From the NCBI RefSeq assembly GCF_013620795.1, contig NZ_LGLW01000006.1, forward strand, positions 186,001 through 250,000: a DNA stretch of 64,000 nt, in the 5' to 3' direction. A program made the position numbers and the translations under genes. A model generated the notes under the pieces. It searched no databases. It was not told the DNA's origin and saw nothing but the letters and a program-made list of their open reading frames with translations. Of the stretch, positions 17,833 to 27,489 are shown one piece after another (the stretch's first letter is position 1; the number at the start of each line of letters is the position of its first letter). This DNA comes from Pseudomonas sp. Q2-TVG4-2 (GTDB taxonomy: Bacteria > Pseudomonadota > Gammaproteobacteria > Pseudomonadales > Pseudomonadaceae).

Positions 17833-18717
17833 ATGAGTAAGGGGCAGGGCATGCAGCCAAGCGTTGACTGGTCACTGAGACCCTTGGCCGATATGTCGTC
17901 AGCGGAGTTTCATGACTGGCAAGCCTTGCTCGAAGAGCGCTCCGGTATGGTGGTTACCGAACAACGTCGGATATTCCTGCAGGCGAATCTGAGCAGCCGC
18001 ATGCGCGAAGTCGGAGTGACTGACTACGCCAGCTATTACCGCCAGGTTACCGATGGTCCGCGGGGCGCGGTGGAATGGTCAACGCTGATGGATCGCCTGA
18101 CGGTACAGGAAACCCGCTTCTTTCGGCATCCACCGTCGTTCGCGCTGCTGTCTGCCTATATGCAACAGCGGTGCGAGTCGCGCGGCGCTGCACAGCCCTG
18201 GTCGTTGTGGAGTGTGGGGTGCGCAAGCGGCGAGGAAACCTATTCACTGGCAATCTGCGCAGCGGAAGCGTTGACGCTCGACGGCTGTGACGGGCAATAC
18301 GGCGTGATCGGCACCGATATCAGCCTCAGCGCGCTGAGCCGGTCACGGGATGGGCTTTACAGCCGCCGCCGACTCGAGCAGATGGACCCCGATCTGTGCG
18401 CTCGGTATTTCCAGCCAATGCCGGACGGGCGCTTCCAAGTGACGCCCAGCCTGGCTGCGCGCGTGTGCTTTGCCAGACTTAACGTGCTGGAGCTGAACGG
18501 TGCGCCTATGTCCGATATGGACGTCATTTTTTGTCAGAACCTGTTGATTTACTTTCGTCGCTGGCGCCGCCGCGAAATCCTCAATCGTCTGGTCGAACGC
18601 CTGGCGCCGGGAGGATTGCTGGTTATCGGTGCAGGCGAGGTGGTTGGCTGGCAGCACCCAGAGCTGGTGCCGGTAGCTGATAGTCAGGTTTTGGCCTTTA
18701 CCCGGAAATGTTTATGA
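17833..18717 (+). CDS. pilK: CheR-type methyltransferase PilK
   Basis: An S-adenosylmethionine-dependent methyltransferase predicted to methylate glutamates on PilJ. The 294-residue protein has the CheR N-terminal helical domain (LEERSGMVVTEQRRIFLQANLSSRM), VQETRFFRHP, the SAM motif LWSVGCASGEETYSLAI, GTDISLSALSRSRDGLY, and the DVIFCQNLLIYF signature. A second ATG at 17851 (MQPSVDW) is a possible start. The stop overlaps an ATG ahead of chpA. Confidence 0.94.
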   Translation: MSKGQGMQPSVDWSLRPLADMSSAEFHDWQALLEERSGMVVTEQRRIFLQANLSSRMREVGVTDYASYYRQVTDGPRGAVEWSTLMDRLTVQETRFFRHPPSFALLSAYMQQRCESRGAAQPWSLWSVGCASGEETYSLAICAAEALTLDGCDGQYGVIGTDISLSALSRSRDGLYSRRRLEQMDPDLCARYFQPMPDGRFQVTPSLAARVCFARLNVLELNGAPMSDMDVIFCQNLLIYFRRWRRREILNRLVERLAPGGLLVIGAGEVVGWQHPELVPVADSQVLAFTRKCL

Positions 18718-18728
18718 GCGGAGTCGCT

Positions 18729-21700
18729 ATGGGTGATCGGCACGATTATGTCGCCCTGGAGTGGGTGAAAGGCGAGATTGCCGAAACGTTGAAGCAGGCA
18801 CGGCAGGCCTTGGAAGCGTTCGTCGAAAACCCGCAGGACTCGACGCGGATGCGCTTCTGCCTGACCTATGTGCATCAGGTGCACGGCACCCTGCAGATGG
18901 TCGAGTTCTACGGCGCTGCATTGCTTGCCGAGGAAATGGAGCAACTCGCCCGCGCCTTGCTGGACGAGCGCGTCGCCAGCCAGGCCGAAGCGCTTGAAGT
19001 GTTGATGCAGGCGATTCTGCAGATGCCGGCGTATCTGGATCGCATCCAGAGTGCCCGCCGTGACCTGCCAATGGTCGTGCTGCCTCTGCTCAATGACCTG
19101 CGTGCCGCGCGGGGCGAGAAGCTGCTATCGGAAACCAGCCTGTTCTCGCCCGATATGTCGGCCCGGACGCCGGCCCTGTCGGGCGAGTTCCTGGCTCAGC
19201 GGCAGACCTCGGATCTCCCCGGCTTGCTTCGTAAGCTACGGCAGATGTTGCAGGTGGCGCTGGTCGGGGTGATTCGCAACCAGGATCTGCCTACCAACTT
19301 GGGGTACATGGCGCGGGTTTTCGCGCGTCTGGAAATGCTCTGCAAGGATGCACCGCTGGGTGCGCTGTGGCAGATCGCATCGGGCGTGGTCGAGGGCATG
19401 GCCAGTGGCGCGGTCACTAACGGCACCACGATTCGCAACTTGTTGCGCCAGGTCGACAAGGAGCTCAAGCGGCTTGTGGCGCAGGGCGCCGACGGGATTA
19501 ATCAGGCTGCACCGGACGAGCTGACCAAGAATCTGCTTTTCTATGTCGCTAAGGCACCCTCACAGTCTCCCCGTATCCAGGCGTTGAAGGCCGAATACAG
19601 CCTGGACGATGCGTTGCCCGACAGCGCCGTGGTCGACGAGGAGCGTGCCCAGTTGGCAGGTCCGGATCGCGGGGCTATGCGTTCGGTTGTGGCTGCGCTA
19701 TGCGAGGAGCTGGTCAGGGTTAAGGACAGCCTGGATCTGTTCGTACGCAGCGATCGCATGGGTCTCGCCGAGCTCAGCGCGCTGCAACCGCCGCTCAAGC
19801 AGATCGCCGACACGCTTGCGGTGCTGGGTTTCGGCCAGCCACGCCGGATCATTCTCGATCAGATCGGAGTGATCGATGCCTTGGCGCAAGGGCAACAGCA
19901 GGCCGATGATGCGGCGCTGATGGATGTTGCGGGTGCGCTGTTATATGTCGAGGCGACCCTGGCTGGTATGGTCGGTGGCACGTCTGACGAGCGAGGCGAA
20001 GAAAGCCATCTGCCAACTACCGATGTTGCCCAGATTCATCAGCTGGTTATTCGCGAAGCGCGTACGGGCCTGGAGCAGGCCAAGGACGCCATCATCGAGT
20101 TCATCGCGTCCCAGTGGAATCATCAACATCTGGCTCGAGTGCCGGAGCTGCTGACGCAATCGCGCGGTGGGCTGGCGATGGTCCCGCTTGCCCGTGCCGC
20201 CGCCCTGCTGGAGGCCTGCAATCGCTATATACAAGAACAACTGCTCGAGCCTCAGGCGATTCCGGATTGGCAGAGCCTGGATACGCTCGCCGATGCGATA
20301 ACCAGCGTCGAGTATTACCTTGAGCGCCTTAGCGAGGACTGTGGATCGCAGGGTGATCTGATTCTCGACGTGGCCGAAGAAAGCCTCGAGACGCTGGGCT
20401 ATCCATTGCGCGAGCAGCCGGTGCTGAACCACCGCGATGAGCTCAGTGCTGAGGCAGATCTCACGCTGTCCGATCCGCTGGACGAGATCGAAGTGTTGCC
20501 GGAACCAGACCTGGTGCTCTCTGACACATGGCAGTCGGATCAAGGCAACCTGCAATCCGGTGGTACATCGGCTGAGGACCTGGCGGCTGGTGCGGCCGAG
20601 TTCGTCATTGATTGGAATGACGAAGAACACAGCGTCCACGGCGATGATGCAATCGAGTCCGATGTTACCGCTTGGCCGAGCGAGACCATCGAGCTCACCG
20701 AGCCTGAGTTTGCGCCCACTGTGAAGGCTGATGACCTGTCGGAGGGGGCTATCGAGCAGGCTGAGGGCGATTTGCTCGGCTATACGGTGGATTGGAGTGA
20801 GGCTGAAATGGCTGAGCTCGATATGCCTGAGGTCATACTGCCTGAACCGGTCGAGCAGCCAGCTGCGGCGGAACCGGCGATGAGCATGGAAGACGTCATG
20901 GCGGCGCCGGCCGTCTCGATCAATCCCCCTGCACGAAATATTCCGCAGAGCTTGTTGCCGCCGCCTGAAGGCGAGGAGCCGGTTGATGAAGACCTGCTTG
21001 AGGTCTTCATCGAGGAAGCGGCAGAGGTTCTCGAAACGATTGGTGAGTATTTGCCGCGGTGGTGCGCCGACACCACGGATAAGGGGGCCCTCGGTGAAGT
21101 GCGGCGAGCCTTCCACACGCTCAAGGGTAGCGGACGCATGGTGCGCGCCCTGATCATCGGCGAATTGGCGTGGTCGGTGGAAAACCTGCTAAACCGTGTC
21201 CTCGATCGCAGTGTCGAGGCGAGTGATCCGGTGAAGAAGCTGGTGGCCGATGTGGTCGCGCTGATGCCGGCGCTGGTCGACGAGTTCGCTGCCAAGGCGC
21301 AACGTCAGCGCGACGATGTCGATCGGTTGGCGGCCGACGCACATGCGCTGGCCAAAGGTCAGCCGACCGACCCTGATCCGCAAGGCGGCGATGCGCTCGA
21401 TGAGCCATCACAGGAGCCGGCCAACGAAGACGTGCTGGACCCGCAATTGCTGGAAATCTTCCGCAACGAGGCGGAATCCCACCTCACCACACTCGTCGAT
21501 TTTCTTGCCGATTGTGCGCAACGTCTTCCCCAGCCGGTGACTGACGCCCTGCAACGAGCGCTGCACACCTTGAAGGGCAGCGCACATATGGCTGGAATCC
21601 TGCCGGTGGCGGAAATTGCCACTCCGCTGGAGAAGATGGTTAAGGAGTTCAAGGCCAATCTGATTCAAATGGATCTGGCCGAAGCGGAGCTGCTACATGC

Positions 21701-24700
21701 GGCTGAACAGCTGCTGCGTCGTGGGCTGGAGCACCTAGAGCGCGACCCGTTGGCACCGATCGAAGGTGCTGAAGACTTCATCGCTCGGGTCCACGCATTG
21801 CACCAGGCTCGGCTGGAGGACGCTGGCGAGCGTGGTGACAACCAACAGGGTGAGCCTCGCGATCCCGGCATGATTGCGTTGTTCCTGTCCGAAGGCATGA
21901 ATATCCTGCTGGATGCCGAAGACCTGCTGCAGAGCTGGCGCGAGCATCCTGCCGAACGCCAGGAACTCACCGCACTGCTGGAAGAGCTTACGACGCTCGG
22001 GCTCGGTGCGCAGATGGCCGATCTCCCGCAGATCGACGCGCTGTGTCAGGTGCTGCTCAACCTGTATGCGGTTGTGCAGGACGGCCGTCTCGCGGTTAGC
22101 GCGCGGTTCTTTGATGACGCTGAAGAGGGGCACGAGGCGCTGGTCGGCATGATGGACCAGGTCGCTGCGGGTCTTCAGGTGACCGGACAGCCTGAACTGG
22201 TGGCTCGCCTCCAGGATCTGCTAGCCGAGGCGATCGACCCGTATTCATACGAGCTGCCTGCCGACGAGACGCAGCCGGAATCCCTTGCTACTACCACTTC
22301 GGTTGGCGACGTAGCCCAGAATACCGCCGAAGCCGAAGCCGAAGCCGAAGCCGATGCTTGGCCTGCCGAGTCTCGCTCGGAAGTGGACGAGCTGGATGAA
22401 GAAATGGTCGAGATTTTTCTCGACGAAGCCGTCGATTTGCTGGAGAGCGCGGGTGGCGCGCTGGAACGCTGGCTTGGAGATTCGTCCAACCAATTGGCGC
22501 TCTCCGCCCTGCTGCGTGACCTGCATACCCTCAAGGGCGGCGCGCGGATGGCCGAGATCCGGCCGATCGGCGATCTGGCCCATGAGCTCGAAACCCTTTA
22601 TGAAGGGCTGTCCGACGGTCGCTACGTGCATGCCGACGATCTCGCCACGTTGCTGCTGCGCAGCCACGATCAGCTTGCAGTGCAGCTGGAGCAGCTCCAA
22701 GCGCACAAGCCAATGGATGCCGCAGTAGGGCTCATCGAGCGTATTCGGGCCTATCGGCAGGGCGTCACGCCGGCCTTCGAAAAAGGTGCTACCGCACTTG
22801 AGCAAGCGATAACTCCGTCTGAGGGCACAGACGCGGTGCCGGCCGATGAACCTGCGCTTCTGGAGCCGGCGGACCTGATTGACGAGACCCCGCGCATTCC
22901 CGACGCGGAGGCATCGATCGACTCGGATATCGGTCAGGCAGAGGGCAAAGGCACATCGGACGGTGCGCTCGCCAGCGAGCCTGGAATCCCGGACGAAGAG
23001 GTGCCAGAAGTTGCGGCAGAGTTACTGGAGTCCGAAGCGATCGAACAACCCCAGGCGAAGGTGTCTCCAGCCATCGCAGAGCCCGCCACGGCCGAGGCCA
23101 CCGGTTGGGAGAACCGTGATCCCGAACTGGTGGAGATCTTTCTGGAGGAAGGTTTCGACATCATCGAACGAGCCGGCGCATCGCTGCAGCGCTGGATGGA
23201 CGACGTCGGCAATAGCTTTGAAATTGAAGCGCTACAACGGGATCTGCATACGCTCAAAGGCGGAGCGCGGATGGCGGACATACGTGAGATCGGGGATCTC
23301 GCGCATGAGTTGGAGTATCTCTACGAGGGGCTGTGCGCCGGTAGTTATCGCGCAAGCCCAGCACTGTTCACACTGCTACAGACCTGCCACGACCGGCTCG
23401 CGGCGATGCTCGATGCCGTACGTGCTTACCGCGAGCTGCCCGGCGGGCAGGATCTGATCGAAACCATTCGGCAGTTTCGAGCGAGCCCTGAAGAACAACT
23501 GAGCATGCCCAGCAGCGTTGCCTTGACAGCGGCTCAGGACGCTGCCCAGGACGCCGCCGAATCGGAGATCCTAGACATCTTCGTCGAAGAGGCCGATGAG
23601 CTGCTCGAAGAGATGGAATCCGCGCTGGGACGCTGGGAAGCTACACGTGACGGCACAGCACCTCTGGTTGACATGATGCGCGTGCTGCATACGCTGAAGG
23701 GCGGCGCGCGCCTGGCTGCCCAAGGGCGCCTGGGCGACATGGCGCATGACCTCGAACAGCGCCTCAGTGAGGCGCAACAGCAGGGCAGTGGCTGGACGGA
23801 TAGCGTGTTCTTGGATGTACAGGGCAGCTATGACGGCTTGATGAAAGAAGTCGAATCGATGCGCTCGCGCTTGTCGAGCGAATCCGATACCGCTACCGAT
23901 GAGCAGCCGCAGGAGCATGATCAGGGCGATCATCCCGCCTCTTCCGTCATTACGCTCGAAACGCCTATCGTCGCCGCCAGTGCTCAGGCGCCGATCACCA
24001 GTGCGCCGGCCAAGGTTTTGCCTTTCATTCGTCGCGCCGAGCAGGCAGCGCTGGACGCCGCGTCCCGTCGTGCACCACAGGAACTGGTGAAGGTACCGGC
24101 CGACCTGTTGGAAGGGCTGGTCAATCTGGCGGGCGAAACCTCGATTTTCCGTGGACGGGTCGAGCAACAGGTCAGTGACGTAGGCTTCACGTTGGGCGAG
24201 ATGGAAGCCACTATCGAGCGGGTACGTGATCAATTGCGGCGGCTGGATACTGAAACCCAGGCGCAGATCCTCAGTCGCTATCAGGCCGAAGCGGAGCGCG
24301 CCGGGTACGATGATTTCGATCCGTTGGAAATGGATCGTCACTCGCAGCTCCAGCAGCTTTCCCGCGCATTGTTCGAGTCGGCTTCCGACCTATTGGACCT
24401 GAAGGAAACCCTGGCCGCGCGTAATCGCGATGCCGAAACCCTGCTGCTGCAGCAGGCGCGGGTCAATACCGAGCTTCAGGAAGGTCTCATGCGCACGCGC
24501 ATGGTTCCCTTTGATCGGCTGGTGCCACGCCTGCGCCGGATCGTCCGTCAGGTGGCTGGCGAGCTGGGCAAGCAGGTCGAATTTCATGTCGGCAATGCCA
24601 CGGGTGAGATGGACCGCAGTGTCCTAGAGCGCATCGTTGCGCCGCTGGAGCACATGCTCCGCAATGCCGTCGACCACGGAATCGAAACCGCAGCCAAGCG

Positions 24701-25922
24701 TGTGGCGGCGGGCAAGCCCGAGCAGGGCAACATTCGTCTCGATCTGAGCCGTGAAGGTGGCGACATCGTTCTGGCGTTGAGCGACGACGGAGCGGGCATC
24801 AATCTGGAAGCTGTTCGTCGTAAGGCGATTGAGCGTGGCCTGATGCAGTCCGGCAACGATCTGTCGGACCATGAGGTACTGCAGTTTATTCTCGAGGCGG
24901 GATTCTCCACCGCCGAGCAAGTAACCCAGATATCCGGCCGTGGTGTCGGCATGGACGTTGTGCATTCCGAGGTCAAGCAGCTCGGCGGCTCCATGAGCAT
25001 CGAGTCGAGGCTCGGCAGCGGTACGCGCTTCCTGATCCGCCTGCCGTTTACCGTATCGGTCAACCGGGCGCTGATGGTGTACTCCGGGGAGGATCTGTAT
25101 GCGATCCCTCTGAATACCATCGAAGGTATCGTGCGGGTGTCGCCATACGAGCTGGAAGCCTACTACCAGCCGGGCGCTTCGCGTTTCGAGTATGCGGGTC
25201 AGACCTACGAGTTGCGCTATCTCGGCGAGCTGCTGAACAACGGTCAACGGCCCAAGCTGGTTGGCCAGAGCTTGCCTTTGCCGGTAATCCTGGTGCGCTC
25301 GAATGAACACAGTGTGGCGGTGCAGGTCGACAGCCTGGCCGGCTCCCGCGAAATCGTGGTGAAGAGCCTGGGTCCGCAGTTTGCCACCGTGCCGGGGATT
25401 TCCGGTGCGACCATTCTTGGTGACGGTCGGGTGGTGGTGATTCTTGATCTACTCGCGACAATCCGCGTCCTGCATGCGCACCTGCTCACGCAGCTGCAAC
25501 CGCTGCGCCTGCTTGGCGGGGATGAGCCGGCAGAGGTCGAAGCTGATCGGCCAACGCTAGTGATGGTGGTGGATGATTCGGTCACCGTGCGCAAGGTAAC
25601 CAGCCGCCTGCTGGAGCGGAACGGGATGAACGTACTGACCGCCAAGGACGGCGTCGACGCCATCACCCAGCTGCAGGAACGCAAACCGGACATCATGTTG
25701 CTGGACATCGAAATGCCGCGCATGGATGGTTTCGAAGTGGCGACCCTGGTGCGCCACGATGAACACCTGAAGGATCTGCCGATCATCATGATTACCTCGC
25801 GAACCGGTGAAAAGCATCGGGATCGGGCAATGGGCATCGGTGTCAACGAGTACCTCGGTAAGCCGTATCAGGAATCGCTGCTGCTTGAGACGATCCAGCA
25901 ACTGGTCAAGCGCCATGAGTGA
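18729..25922 (+). CDS. chpA: Hybrid chemosensory histidine kinase ChpA
   Basis: A giant 2397-residue CheA-like kinase controlling pilus function. Phosphotransfer modules are seen at H49 (degenerate HQVHG) and at five canonical HTLKG sites: H796, H946, H1266, H1507 and H1654. Intervening helical regions without His resemble the Ser/Thr variants described in P. aeruginosa. Acidic, Ala/Glu/Pro-rich linkers separate the modules, one with an AEAEAEAEA tract. Then come dimerisation helices (GLVNLAGETSIFRGR, near 1796), the ATPase domain with RNAVDHGIE (near 1977), DDGAGI and GRGVGMDVV, a CheW domain (about 2105-2258), and a receiver with phosphoacceptor D2326. The ATG at 18729 (MGDRHDYVALEW) has GCGGAG 5 nt upstream; ATGs at 18708 and 18714 are less likely. 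Confidence 0.96.
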   Translation: MGDRHDYVALEWVKGEIAETLKQARQALEAFVENPQDSTRMRFCLTYVHQVHGTLQMVEFYGAALLAEEMEQLARALLDERVASQAEALEVLMQAILQMPAYLDRIQSARRDLPMVVLPLLNDLRAARGEKLLSETSLFSPDMSARTPALSGEFLAQRQTSDLPGLLRKLRQMLQVALVGVIRNQDLPTNLGYMARVFARLEMLCKDAPLGALWQIASGVVEGMASGAVTNGTTIRNLLRQVDKELKRLVAQGADGINQAAPDELTKNLLFYVAKAPSQSPRIQALKAEYSLDDALPDSAVVDEERAQLAGPDRGAMRSVVAALCEELVRVKDSLDLFVRSDRMGLAELSALQPPLKQIADTLAVLGFGQPRRIILDQIGVIDALAQGQQQADDAALMDVAGALLYVEATLAGMVGGTSDERGEESHLPTTDVAQIHQLVIREARTGLEQAKDAIIEFIASQWNHQHLARVPELLTQSRGGLAMVPLARAAALLEACNRYIQEQLLEPQAIPDWQSLDTLADAITSVEYYLERLSEDCGSQGDLILDVAEESLETLGYPLREQPVLNHRDELSAEADLTLSDPLDEIEVLPEPDLVLSDTWQSDQGNLQSGGTSAEDLAAGAAEFVIDWNDEEHSVHGDDAIESDVTAWPSETIELTEPEFAPTVKADDLSEGAIEQAEGDLLGYTVDWSEAEMAELDMPEVILPEPVEQPAAAEPAMSMEDVMAAPAVSINPPARNIPQSLLPPPEGEEPVDEDLLEVFIEEAAEVLETIGEYLPRWCADTTDKGALGEVRRAFHTLKGSGRMVRALIIGELAWSVENLLNRVLDRSVEASDPVKKLVADVVALMPALVDEFAAKAQRQRDDVDRLAADAHALAKGQPTDPDPQGGDALDEPSQEPANEDVLDPQLLEIFRNEAESHLTTLVDFLADCAQRLPQPVTDALQRALHTLKGSAHMAGILPVAEIATPLEKMVKEFKANLIQMDLAEAELLHAAEQLLRRGLEHLERDPLAPIEGAEDFIARVHALHQARLEDAGERGDNQQGEPRDPGMIALFLSEGMNILLDAEDLLQSWREHPAERQELTALLEELTTLGLGAQMADLPQIDALCQVLLNLYAVVQDGRLAVSARFFDDAEEGHEALVGMMDQVAAGLQVTGQPELVARLQDLLAEAIDPYSYELPADETQPESLATTTSVGDVAQNTAEAEAEAEADAWPAESRSEVDELDEEMVEIFLDEAVDLLESAGGALERWLGDSSNQLALSALLRDLHTLKGGARMAEIRPIGDLAHELETLYEGLSDGRYVHADDLATLLLRSHDQLAVQLEQLQAHKPMDAAVGLIERIRAYRQGVTPAFEKGATALEQAITPSEGTDAVPADEPALLEPADLIDETPRIPDAEASIDSDIGQAEGKGTSDGALASEPGIPDEEVPEVAAELLESEAIEQPQAKVSPAIAEPATAEATGWENRDPELVEIFLEEGFDIIERAGASLQRWMDDVGNSFEIEALQRDLHTLKGGARMADIREIGDLAHELEYLYEGLCAGSYRASPALFTLLQTCHDRLAAMLDAVRAYRELPGGQDLIETIRQFRASPEEQLSMPSSVALTAAQDAAQDAAESEILDIFVEEADELLEEMESALGRWEATRDGTAPLVDMMRVLHTLKGGARLAAQGRLGDMAHDLEQRLSEAQQQGSGWTDSVFLDVQGSYDGLMKEVESMRSRLSSESDTATDEQPQEHDQGDHPASSVITLETPIVAASAQAPITSAPAKVLPFIRRAEQAALDAASRRAPQELVKVPADLLEGLVNLAGETSIFRGRVEQQVSDVGFTLGEMEATIERVRDQLRRLDTETQAQILSRYQAEAERAGYDDFDPLEMDRHSQLQQLSRALFESASDLLDLKETLAARNRDAETLLLQQARVNTELQEGLMRTRMVPFDRLVPRLRRIVRQVAGELGKQVEFHVGNATGEMDRSVLERIVAPLEHMLRNAVDHGIETAAKRVAAGKPEQGNIRLDLSREGGDIVLALSDDGAGINLEAVRRKAIERGLMQSGNDLSDHEVLQFILEAGFSTAEQVTQISGRGVGMDVVHSEVKQLGGSMSIESRLGSGTRFLIRLPFTVSVNRALMVYSGEDLYAIPLNTIEGIVRVSPYELEAYYQPGASRFEYAGQTYELRYLGELLNNGQRPKLVGQSLPLPVILVRSNEHSVAVQVDSLAGSREIVVKSLGPQFATVPGISGATILGDGRVVVILDLLATIRVLHAHLLTQLQPLRLLGGDEPAEVEADRPTLVMVVDDSVTVRKVTSRLLERNGMNVLTAKDGVDAITQLQERKPDIMLLDIEMPRMDGFEVATLVRHDEHLKDLPIIMITSRTGEKHRDRAMGIGVNEYLGKPYQESLLLETIQQLVKRHE
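22326..22355. repeat. Hexanucleotide GCCGAA tract inside chpA
   Basis: Four perfect tandem GCCGAA units followed by a GCCGAT, encoding Ala-Glu repeats in a linker between phosphotransfer modules. Any slippage would change linker length in frame. Confidence 0.85.
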
Positions 25923-26967
25923 AGTCGTTGCGGCACGCATCGGCGTGATCGCCGACACCTCCCTGCAACGGCACGTGCTGCAGCAGGCCTTGAGCGCCAA
26001 CGGCTACAAGGTGGTGCTCAACAGCGACCCCGCAAGGCTAGAGGAAGCGGACCTGATGGCGGTGGAAGCCGACCTCTGGCTCGTCGATCTGGCCCAGACG
26101 GAAGACTCGCCCCTGGTCAACGCGCTGCTCGAACGAGACAGTTGCCCGGTTCTGTTTGGAGAGGGGCATGCCCCGGAGCGCCACTCCGAGCACTATCCTC
26201 GTTGGGAACGACGCTTATTTGGCAAGCTGAAACGGCTGGTCGGTGATCCATCACGGGCCGTCGGCCCGCGCCTTGAAGTGCTGCGCGAGGACGCGGAACG
26301 CCCGGTGCGCCTGCAGTTGCCTGGGGCGCTGGCTAATGCCGATTCGATGACGGGCGAACCGGCTCATGAAGTTTGGTTGTTGGCGGCATCGCTGGGCGGC
26401 CCGGAAGCGGTAAAGGCGTTTCTCGATGCGTTGCCGGGTGGCTTGCCGATTGGCTTCGTCTACGCTCAGCATATCGAGGCGAGTTTCGAGTCGGCGCTGT
26501 CGCAAGTGGTGGGCCGGCACAGCCAATGGAATGTCAATTCGAGCCGGGAAAACGATTCGATTCGCTGTGGCGAAGTCATCGTGGCGCCCATCAGTCAGGA
26601 GATGGGCTTCGGCAAGGATGGCACCATGTTGTTTAGCGGACGCAGCTGGCCCGAGCCCTACAGCCCTTCCATCGATCAGATGATGCTCAACCTGGCGCAG
26701 CAATTCGGCAGCCGTTGTGGCGTCATTGCCTTCAGCGGCATGGGCAGCGATGGCAATGCGGCGGCCGCCTACGTGCTGCGCCAAGGTGGCAGAGTCTGGA
26801 CCCAGCGCGCCGATTCCTGTGTCTGTTCGAGCATGCCGGACTGTCTTCGCGAGGGCGGCTACAGCTCACTCAGTGGCGATCCGCGCGAGCTGGCGCAGGC
26901 CCTGGTCAATCATTTCGCGCAACAGGCCAATCAGCCTGTCGTGGCTTTACAATTGGATACCCCATGA
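25915..26967 (+). CDS. chpB: CheB-type methylesterase ChpB
   Basis: A 350-residue protein with a C-terminal CheB methylesterase domain. The catalytic triad is S159 in AASLGGPEA, H186 in YAQHIEASF and D279 in GMGSDGNAAA. The N-terminal 150 residues look like a receiver but lack a clear acidic pocket, so phosphorylation control is doubtful. It removes methyl groups added by PilK on PilJ. The ATG at 25915 overlaps the chpA stop by 8 nt. Confidence 0.93.
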   Translation: MSEVVAARIGVIADTSLQRHVLQQALSANGYKVVLNSDPARLEEADLMAVEADLWLVDLAQTEDSPLVNALLERDSCPVLFGEGHAPERHSEHYPRWERRLFGKLKRLVGDPSRAVGPRLEVLREDAERPVRLQLPGALANADSMTGEPAHEVWLLAASLGGPEAVKAFLDALPGGLPIGFVYAQHIEASFESALSQVVGRHSQWNVNSSRENDSIRCGEVIVAPISQEMGFGKDGTMLFSGRSWPEPYSPSIDQMMLNLAQQFGSRCGVIAFSGMGSDGNAAAAYVLRQGGRVWTQRADSCVCSSMPDCLREGGYSSLSGDPRELAQALVNHFAQQANQPVVALQLDTP

Positions 26968-27434
26968 GTCAATCCGCTATCACTCAGGATACGTCTGCCA
27001 GCGTCACCGGCCTCCTGGTGCCTTTGGCTGACCGCACACTGCTGTTGCCCAACGTCGCCGTCGCCGAGCTGATTCCTTATCGCCCCCCGCAATCCACTCA
27101 GGGCATGCCGTCCTGGTTTCTCGGACAGGTCACCTGGCGTGACCTGACGTTGCCGCTGCTGTCATTCGAGGCGGCGTCCGATGGGCAGCCCGAAACGGGT
27201 TCACAGGCGCGCGTGGCGGTGCTCAACGCCTTGGGCGGACGCGATCACGTGAAATTCATCGCCTTGCTGGTGCAGGGCATTCCTCGCTCGATCAAGGTTG
27301 ACCCGAGCCTGGCACGCTCGGACGTGGCGCTCGCGCCGCTGGAGTTGGATGCGGTCAACCTCGGTGACGTACAAGCACGGATTCCGGACCTGGTCGCGCT
27401 GGAGCAGAAGCTGGCGGATGCTGGGTTGATTTGA
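26964..27434 (+). CDS. chpC: CheW-like protein ChpC
   Basis: A 156-residue CheW-domain protein (GLLVPLADRTLLLPNVAVAELIPY; SWFLGQVTWRDLTLPLLSFE). In P. aeruginosa ChpC is thought to couple additional receptors to the Chp system. Its ATG overlaps the chpB stop by 4 nt. It is the last gene of the cluster here: no chpD (AraC type) or chpE (LysE type) follows, and convergent rsmE ends 55 nt away. Confidence 0.92.
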   Translation: MSQSAITQDTSASVTGLLVPLADRTLLLPNVAVAELIPYRPPQSTQGMPSWFLGQVTWRDLTLPLLSFEAASDGQPETGSQARVAVLNALGGRDHVKFIALLVQGIPRSIKVDPSLARSDVALAPLELDAVNLGDVQARIPDLVALEQKLADAGLI

Positions 27435-27489
27435 TAGGCCCGCTTAGCTCGGCTTCTGCGACCGCCCGTTACTCAACGATACGGTGTTA

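Noticed and set aside
19941-21116. A 391-codon open frame antisense to chpA
   Set aside because: Arises from codon bias in chpA; no RBS or domain was recognised.
22326-22355. Possible CRISPR or regulatory repeat
   Set aside because: It is a short coding GCCGAA tract in frame with chpA, with no spacers.
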